Origin: Desulfuromonadales bacterium
GTDB taxonomy: Bacteria > Desulfobacterota > Desulfuromonadia > Geobacterales > Pseudopelobacteraceae
Length of the DNA: 10,789 nt
Assembly: GCA_015688915.1 (NCBI GenBank)
Contig: JAATGX010000037.1
Location: forward strand, 1 to 10,789
Direction: 5' to 3'
The stretch's first letter is position 1. Each line of letters opens with the position of its first letter. Below, piece by piece: positions 6,681-10,789 of the stretch. Below the pieces are notes generated by a model that saw nothing but the letters and a program-made list of their open reading frames with translations, made no database searches and was not told the origin of the DNA. The position numbers and the translations under genes were made by a program.

Positions 6681-7513
6681 ACAATGTACTCACCTTAGGT
6701 TTTTCCCCCTGTCCCAATGACACCTTCATGTTCTACCCGCTGGTGCACGGCCTGGTGGATACGGGCGGCCTCTCCTACAAAGAGCGGCTGGAAGACGTGG
6801 AGACCCTCAACCAGCTGGCGCTTCTGGGCGAGCTGGACGTGACCAAGGTCTCCTACCACGCCCTGGGGCACATCCGCAACGACTATGCCCTGCTCCGCTC
6901 CGGCAGCGCCCTGGGACGCGGCTGCGGACCGCTGCTGGTGGCGGCGGAACCTGTCGACCCGTCAAACCTGGCAGGCAGGACCATTGCCGTGCCCGGACGC
7001 TACACCACGGCCCTGCTGCTGCTCCGACTGTTCGACCCGGGCCTGACGAATTTCATGGTAATGCCCTTCAACGAGATCATGGATGCCGTTCTGAACGGCG
7101 ATGTGGACGCCGGGGTGATCATCCATGAATCGCGCTTCACCTATCAGGGCTTCGGACTGCACAAACTGCTCGACCTGGGGGAATGGTGGGAAGCCGAGAC
7201 CGGCCTGCCAATTCCGCTGGGCGGGATAGTGGCACGGCGCTCGCTGGGACGCGAAACCATCGCCGCCATCGAACGGGCCCTGCGGGCCGGCGTGGAATAC
7301 GCCCGCACCCATCCCGACGAGGCGGCCCATTACATCTGCGAACACGCCCAGGAGATGAGCCCCGAGATCTGCGCCGCCCACATCGGGCTGTACGTCAACG
7401 ACTTTTCCAGCGATCTGGGCGACGAGGGGGAGAAGGCCATTCACTGCCTGATGGAGCGGGCCGAACGGGCCGGGATCATCCCTTCCTCCGGGATGGCGCT
7501 TTTTTCTGCATGA
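6677..7513 (+). CDS. mqnD: 1,4-dihydroxy-6-naphthoate synthase (MqnD)
   Basis: MqnD converts cyclic dehypoxanthine futalosine to 1,4-dihydroxy-6-naphthoate in the futalosine route to menaquinone. The 278-residue length is normal. Hallmarks seen: GFSPCPNDTFMFY near residues 8-20, LEDVETLNQLAL at 38-49, KVSYHALGHIR at 57-67, ALGRGCGPLLV at 78-88, VPGRYTTALL at 105-114, and IIHESRFTY at 148-156, where H150 corresponds to the catalytic histidine of the Thermus enzyme (His145, from memory). The fold is that of a periplasmic-binding protein but without a signal peptide, so it is cytoplasmic. The ATG overlaps the aminopeptidase stop, with GGGAGG 8 nt upstream (6663-6668). The other mqn genes are not in this window. 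A terminator follows 80 bp after the stop. Confidence 0.93.
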   Translation: MNNVLTLGFSPCPNDTFMFYPLVHGLVDTGGLSYKERLEDVETLNQLALLGELDVTKVSYHALGHIRNDYALLRSGSALGRGCGPLLVAAEPVDPSNLAGRTIAVPGRYTTALLLLRLFDPGLTNFMVMPFNEIMDAVLNGDVDAGVIIHESRFTYQGFGLHKLLDLGEWWEAETGLPIPLGGIVARRSLGRETIAAIERALRAGVEYARTHPDEAAHYICEHAQEMSPEICAAHIGLYVNDFSSDLGDEGEKAIHCLMERAERAGIIPSSGMALFSA

Positions 7514-7593
7514 ACAACCACACCTGACTGGCGGATCAAGAGGAAACATGGCAGGAACGGCGGCCCCGTTATTGATCGGAACAACATACCATG

Positions 7594-7627
7594 AAAAAGG
7601 CCGTCTGCCCCGCAGTACGGCCCTTTT
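7594..7627 (+). terminator. Rho-independent terminator after mqnD
   Basis: GGCCGT (7599-7604) pairs with ACGGCC, and inside it CTGC pairs with GCAG around a CCC loop; one T is bulged. The stem is flanked by AAAAA on the left and CTTTTC on the right, so it could act on either strand. The stretch from 7514 to 7734 holds nothing else I can support except a small hairpin GACCG-GGAG-CGGTC at 7692-7705. Confidence 0.75.
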
Positions 7628-7734
7628 CGGATAAGTTCTGTAACCTTTCGGGACCCGCTTCCGTCTCCTTATTCAAGAGTGTCCGGTTTTGGACCGGGAG
7701 CGGTCGTAGCGGGTATTGTGGCGAGTTTAAGTGC

Positions 7735-7763
7735 TTGATGTCCTGATGCCGCAGGGTTAGAAT
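7735..7763 (+). promoter_or_regulatory. Sigma-70 promoter of the small protein / lipoprotein operon
   Basis: TTGATG (7735-7740) and TAGAAT (7758-7763) are separated by exactly 17 bp, matching 4/6 and 5/6 consensus bases. The start would be near 7770, giving a leader of about 34 bases that carries GAGGAGG (7793-7799) just before the ATG. Confidence 0.7.
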
Positions 7764-7803
7764 AAACGGAAAAGAGGAATTACGAACTACATGAGGAGGC
7801 CAT

Positions 7804-8145
7804 ATGAAAGGGTTTCTTCGTATTTCATTGACGGTCATGGCACTTCTTCTGGTGTGTGCCGGAGCCGGCGATGCCGCACGCTTCCATGGAGGCGTCTGGG
7901 TCGGACCGGGATGGGGTCCGCGGTGGTGGGGTCCGCCACCCTATTATCCGTATTATGCGGAGCCACCGGTTATCATCCAGCAGCCGGCGCCTGAAATATA
8001 CGTCCAACCGGCCCCTCAACCCGAGGGATCGAGTTACTGGTATTATTGCCAGGATCCGCAGGGTTATTACCCCTACATAAAGCAATGCCCGAACGGCTGG
8101 ATGAAGGTTGTTCCTTCTCCACCCGGACCGCAGAGGAAGGAGTGA
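7804..8145 (+). CDS. Exported small proline/aromatic-rich protein, function unknown
   Basis: 113 residues. An N-terminal signal peptide is clear: MKGF then a hydrophobic core LRISLTVMALLLVCAGAG, with likely cleavage after GDA (about residue 24). The Cys at 18 is preceded by Val, so it is not a good lipobox. The mature part has three zones: a Gly/Trp/Pro stretch (VWVGPGWGPRWWGPPPYYPYY), a Pro/Gln linker (about 55-76), and a conserved-looking C-terminal motif with two cysteines, YWYYCQDPQGYYPYIKQCP followed by GWMKVVP. That C-terminal motif recurs in many small exported proteins of Proteobacteria, from general knowledge; no function is known to me. The two cysteines could form a disulfide in the periplasm. 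GAGGAGG lies 4 nt before the ATG. It is the first gene of an operon with the glycine-zipper lipoprotein, 7 bp downstream. Confidence 0.82.
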   Translation: MKGFLRISLTVMALLLVCAGAGDAARFHGGVWVGPGWGPRWWGPPPYYPYYAEPPVIIQQPAPEIYVQPAPQPEGSSYWYYCQDPQGYYPYIKQCPNGWMKVVPSPPGPQRKE

Positions 8146-8152
8146 CGACGCT

Positions 8153-8707
8153 ATGAAACAGATACAACGAATCGTAATGGTCGCAGCGCTTGTGGCAATG
8201 GCGGGCTGTGCGACGCTTCCGACCGGCCCGAGTGTGAGGGTGTTGCCGACCCCGGGAAAACCCTTTGACCAGTTCATGTCGGAAGACGCAACGTGCAGGC
8301 AATGGGCTGAACGGCAGATCGGCATGACGCCTCAGGAGGCGCGCAATCAAAATACCGCCACCGGGGCTGTTGCCGGCACCGCACTGGGGGCGGGGGTTGG
8401 CGCGCTCCTTGGCGCCGCTTCGGGCCACGCGGGAACAGGAGCGGCCATTGGGGCTGGATCGGGATTACTGTTGGGAACGGCCGTAGGGGCGGACTCCGGA
8501 CGGGTGTATGGAGTGGAGGCGCAACGTCGCTATGACAACGCTTATGTGCAGTGCATGTATACCCACGGCAACCAGGTTCCGGGGGCGGTACGGGTTTACC
8601 GTCGTACGGTAGCCCCTCCGCCGCCGCCTCCGCCTGATTACGAGTATGAGCCTCCGGCCTATCCGCCGCCCAACACACCGCCACCACCTCCACCCCCTCG
8701 CCAATAA
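8153..8707 (+). CDS. Glycine-zipper lipoprotein with polyproline tail
   Basis: 184 residues. The signal peptide ends in a lipobox-like AMAGC with the acylated cysteine at C19, pointing to a lipoprotein. Residues about 20-65 form a polar domain with one cysteine (C48) and a WAERQIGMTPQEA helix. Residues about 68-115 are a glycine zipper with repeated GxxxG (AVAGTALGAGVGALLGAASG, then GTGAAIGAGSGLLLGTAVGA), likely two hairpin-forming helices that insert in or associate with a membrane, as in outer-membrane glycine-zipper proteins. RYDNAYVQCMYTHGNQVPG at about 124-142 is the usual segment after the zipper in such proteins. The C-terminal 30 residues are nearly all proline with YEYEPP and PPNTPP, probably an extended periplasmic tail. 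Start: ATG at 8153, with AAGGAG 10 nt upstream. Part of a two-gene operon; a strong terminator follows. Function not established. Confidence 0.82.
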   Translation: MKQIQRIVMVAALVAMAGCATLPTGPSVRVLPTPGKPFDQFMSEDATCRQWAERQIGMTPQEARNQNTATGAVAGTALGAGVGALLGAASGHAGTGAAIGAGSGLLLGTAVGADSGRVYGVEAQRRYDNAYVQCMYTHGNQVPGAVRVYRRTVAPPPPPPPDYEYEPPAYPPPNTPPPPPPPRQ

Positions 8708-8744
8708 AGAGGGCTCCTGAATGGCGGGCTGGCGATGCAGACGG

Positions 8745-8783
8745 AAAGACCTCGCAGGTGTTGAAAACCTGCGAGGTCTTTTT
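8745..8783 (+). terminator. Rho-independent terminator after the lipoprotein gene
   Basis: A perfect 15-bp stem, AAAGACCTCGCAGGT (8745-8759) with ACCTGCGAGGTCTTT (8767-8781), encloses a 7-nt loop and runs into TTTTT (8779-8783). On the minus strand only three U follow the stem, so any action on nuoN transcripts would be weaker. Confidence 0.92.
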
Positions 8784-8820
8784 ATGTGTGGGAAACTGAA
8801 TAGCACGATTATACAAGCGC

Positions 8821-8842
8821 AAGCGGCGTTCGGAAGCCGCCT
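8821..8842 (-). terminator. Weak hairpin after nuoN
   Basis: GCGGC (8823-8827) pairs with GCCGC (8836-8840) around an 8-nt loop, extended by a G-U and an A-U pair on the minus strand. It sits 22 bp past the nuoN stop but lacks a continuous U-tract, so it may be a partial terminator or just a stabilising hairpin. Confidence 0.3.
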
Positions 8843-8864
8843 TTGCCTCTTTACCGGGTTCAGG

Positions 8865-10274
8865 CTATCCGCCCGGCAGCAGCGTCATCAGCAGGTCCAG
8901 CAGCGGCGAAGGATAGATCCCCAGAAAGATGAGAACTGCCGTGGGTATGACCAGGGCCACGACCTCGGTCGTCAACAGCGGACGAACGGCCGTTACCGGC
9001 CCCTCGGCGGGCCGCATGTAGAGCGTGACCACCACCCGCAGGTAGAAAAACACCGCCACCAGCGCCGTCAGGATGCCGACCATCGCCAGGGTGATCTCCC
9101 CTTCCCGCAGCGTAGCGCTGAATACCGCGAACTTGGCCATGAAACCGCCCGCAGGCGGAATCCCGGCCAGGGAGAACAGGCCGACCGCCATGGCCGCCCC
9201 GGCCAGAGGATTTACATAACCCATCCCCCGATACCCCTCGATTGCGTCCCGTTCGCCGTCATCCGACAGCACCGCCACCGCGCCGAAGGTGGCCAGCCCG
9301 GCCACCGCATACAGCACCACATAGAACGCCGCCGCACGCAGTCCTCCTGCCGGGGCCGCCACCAGGCCCATTGCCGCGTACCCCATCTGGGCCACGGACG
9401 ACCAGGCCAGCATCCGCTTGATGCTCGTCTGCACCAGGGCCGCCAGGTTGCCGCACAGCATGGAGAGCAGCGCCAGCCACCAGAGGATATGGTGGCCGGC
9501 GGGCAGGGCCGAGAAAAGCGGCATCAGGAGCAGCACAACCCCGAGCGAGGCCCCCTTCGAGGCCGTGGAGAGCAGCGCCGTCACCGGCGCGGTCGCCCCC
9601 TGGTAGACGTCAGCCGTCCAGAGATGGGCTGGCACCAGGGAGAGCTTGAAGGCCAGACCGAACAGGATCAGACAGGAACCGGCCAGCACCAGGGTCCCGA
9701 ACGGCCGTGCCGCTCCCGGCATCGCAAGTTCGGCCAGTTTCAACGTCCCGCTCCCGGCATAGACCAGGGCAATGCCCATGCCCAGGATGGCCGCCGACAG
9801 GGTTCCGTTGAGCAGGTACTTCAGGCCCGCCTCCCCGCCCCGGTCGGAGTTGCGTTCGATGGCCACCAGGACGTAGAAGGCAAAGGTGAAGGATTCCAGC
9901 CCGAGGAACAGCATCAGCAGGTCCGTGGCGGCGCAGGCCGTCCCCATCCCGGCCAGGGCGAACAGCAGCGTGGCCGGGTATTCCTCGCCGATGATGCCCC
10001 GGCGGCGGTTGTAGCCCGCGGCAAGCAGCATGGCCACGATGCCGGTGCCGTCGAGGAAACAGGAGAAGAAACGGGAGAAGGGGGTGATGCTGATACCGGG
10101 CATGACGGCCGTTGCCGGCACGGCAATCGTCCAGACCACGGCGGCAGCGATGATGGCAATGGCCAGTGGGTACAGCCATCCCCCCGGCCTGACGGCCCCG
10201 GCCAGCAGCACGATTATGCTGCCGACGGCAAGGATCAGCAGCGGCATGAGCGCCATCAGATCGCCGGCAATCAT
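8865..10274 (-). CDS. nuoN: NADH-quinone oxidoreductase subunit N (NuoN)
   Basis: A 469-residue polytopic inner-membrane protein, one of the three antiporter-like proton-pumping subunits of complex I. It is hydrophobic throughout with about 14 predicted helices, the normal family length. Key features seen: GLESFTFAFYVLVA with E127, the glutamate conserved in the antiporter-like subunits; K152 (GLKYLLNG); K210 in FKLSLVPAHLWTADVYQG; K240 in TASKGASLGVV; SSVAQMGYAAMGL near 292-304; and K381 in GIPPAGGFMAKF. These are the lysine/glutamate relay of the proton channel. The ATG overlaps the nuoM stop (ATGA), and GGGGG 6 nt upstream (10281-10285) lies inside nuoM, so translation is coupled. It is the last gene of the nuo operon, as usual. 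The plus strand here has a long antisense reading frame that reflects composition only. Confidence 0.96.
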   Translation of the reverse strand: MIAGDLMALMPLLILAVGSIIVLLAGAVRPGGWLYPLAIAIIAAAVVWTIAVPATAVMPGISITPFSRFFSCFLDGTGIVAMLLAAGYNRRRGIIGEEYPATLLFALAGMGTACAATDLLMLFLGLESFTFAFYVLVAIERNSDRGGEAGLKYLLNGTLSAAILGMGIALVYAGSGTLKLAELAMPGAARPFGTLVLAGSCLILFGLAFKLSLVPAHLWTADVYQGATAPVTALLSTASKGASLGVVLLLMPLFSALPAGHHILWWLALLSMLCGNLAALVQTSIKRMLAWSSVAQMGYAAMGLVAAPAGGLRAAAFYVVLYAVAGLATFGAVAVLSDDGERDAIEGYRGMGYVNPLAGAAMAVGLFSLAGIPPAGGFMAKFAVFSATLREGEITLAMVGILTALVAVFFYLRVVVTLYMRPAEGPVTAVRPLLTTEVVALVIPTAVLIFLGIYPSPLLDLLMTLLPGG

Positions 10275-10789
10275 GGCGCACCCCCGGTCAGCAGCCGCAC
10301 CGGTGCGTGAATCAGTTCCAACAGCGGTCCCGGATGGACCCCCATCCAGATGGTAAGCAGCGCCACGACGGTCAACAGGCAGATCTCGCGCAGGTTCAGG
10401 TCACCCAGTTCCAGCGGTTGGCGTTCCTGCTGGAACAGGATCTCCTGGACCAGCCTGACCATGTAGATCAAGGTCAGGACAATGCCGGTGAAAGCCAGCC
10501 CCGCCACCAGCGGCGCCTTGGTGAATGTTCCGGCCAGCACCAGGAATTCGCCGACGAAGTTGTTCAACCCCGGCAGTCCCACCGAGGCCAGGGAAAAGAG
10601 CAGGAAGAAGAACGACCAGAGCGGCACCTTGCCCCACAACCCGCCAAAGGCGGCGATCTCGCGGGTATGGGCCCGTTCGTCCAACAGCCCCTCCAGGCTG
10701 AACAGGGCGCCGGTGGTCACCCCATGGTTGGCCATCTGGATGATCGAGCCGGACAACGCCACCGGTTGCCAGGCGGCGATGCCGATGGC
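10271..10789 (-). CDS. nuoM: NADH-quinone oxidoreductase subunit M (NuoM), C-terminal part (cut by window edge)
   Basis: The last 172 residues of the complex I antiporter-like subunit M; the 5' end lies beyond the right edge, and the frame stays open to 10789. Visible landmarks are QMANHG (the conserved channel histidine), ERAHTREIAAFGGLWGKVP, GLPGLNNFVGEFLVLAGTF with the conserved glutamate of VGEF, and a final two hydrophobic helices ending in MGVHPGPLLELIHAPV. These follow the E. coli NuoM order closely. The stop overlaps the nuoN start by ATGA. No truncation or frameshift is seen in the visible part. Confidence 0.95.
   Translation of the reverse strand, partial: AIGIAAWQPVALSGSIIQMANHGVTTGALFSLEGLLDERAHTREIAAFGGLWGKVPLWSFFFLLFSLASVGLPGLNNFVGEFLVLAGTFTKAPLVAGLAFTGIVLTLIYMVRLVQEILFQQERQPLELGDLNLREICLLTVVALLTIWMGVHPGPLLELIHAPVRLLTGGAP

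Noticed and set aside
7548..7634. A 28-residue reading frame with an AGAGGAAAC ribosome-site-like string after mqnD
   Set aside because: It runs straight through the mqnD terminator hairpin and its product has no recognisable feature, so it is most likely chance.
7569..7838. An 89-codon open frame on the minus strand in the mqnD downstream gap
   Set aside because: It overlaps the promoter and the start of the small exported protein on the other strand, has no ribosome site I can see, and shows no familiar motif.
8721..10310. A 529-codon open frame on the plus strand opposite nuoN
   Set aside because: The product is a Gln/His/Arg/Gly-rich string typical of the antisense of a hydrophobic membrane protein gene. 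NuoN on the other strand has all the conserved residues.

Overview
The window looks like chromosomal DNA of a Geobacteraceae-type dissimilatory metal reducer (Desulfuromonadales). The support is an SfrB-SfrA type NAD(P)H oxidoreductase pair, the futalosine-pathway menaquinone gene mqnD, a proton-pumping complex I operon end (nuoM-nuoN), and the fairly high G+C content. The genus cannot be fixed from the sequence alone.

Layout, left to right. Positions 1-256 (minus) hold the 5' end of a B12-binding-domain radical SAM protein that runs off the left edge. A 190-bp gap follows, with an inverted repeat of the 'cacagagacacagagg' type and a strong terminator (450-478). Next comes a two-gene minus-strand operon transcribed from about 5400 leftwards: sfrB (3298-5319, a NuoF C-terminal-like module fused to a GltD-like FAD/NAD(P)H module), then sfrA (509-3127, a NuoG/formate-dehydrogenase-alpha-like iron-sulfur protein). 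A 122-bp imperfect palindrome fills most of the gap between them. From an AT-rich divergent control region (about 5320-5549) a plus-strand pair leaves in the other direction: an M29-type aminopeptidase (5550-6680) and mqnD (6677-7513), overlapping by ATGA and closed by a terminator at 7594-7627. A small plus-strand operon with a very good sigma-70 promoter (7735-7763) then encodes an exported aromatic/proline-rich small protein (7804-8145) and a glycine-zipper lipoprotein with a polyproline tail (8153-8707), ending at a perfect 15-bp terminator. Convergent to it, on the minus strand, are nuoN (8865-10274, complete) and the 3' part of nuoM (10271 to the right edge), again with an ATGA overlap.

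How the genes work together: SfrAB would exchange electrons between NADPH and cytoplasmic acceptors, NuoM/NuoN belong to the NADH:quinone oxidoreductase membrane arm, and MqnD makes a precursor of menaquinone, the quinone which that arm reduces. The window is thus rich in electron-transfer functions, but these are separate transcription units. The lipoprotein pair looks like an independent cell-envelope cassette.

I do not see a clearly new defence, mobile or biosynthetic system. The most interesting items are the long palindrome between sfrB and sfrA, the altered NuoF-type cluster motif in SfrB, glycine at the formate-dehydrogenase catalytic position of SfrA, the peptidase-mqnD coupling with a non-canonical M29 active site, repeated ATTGTATRC motifs in the divergent control region, and the small-protein/lipoprotein cassette.
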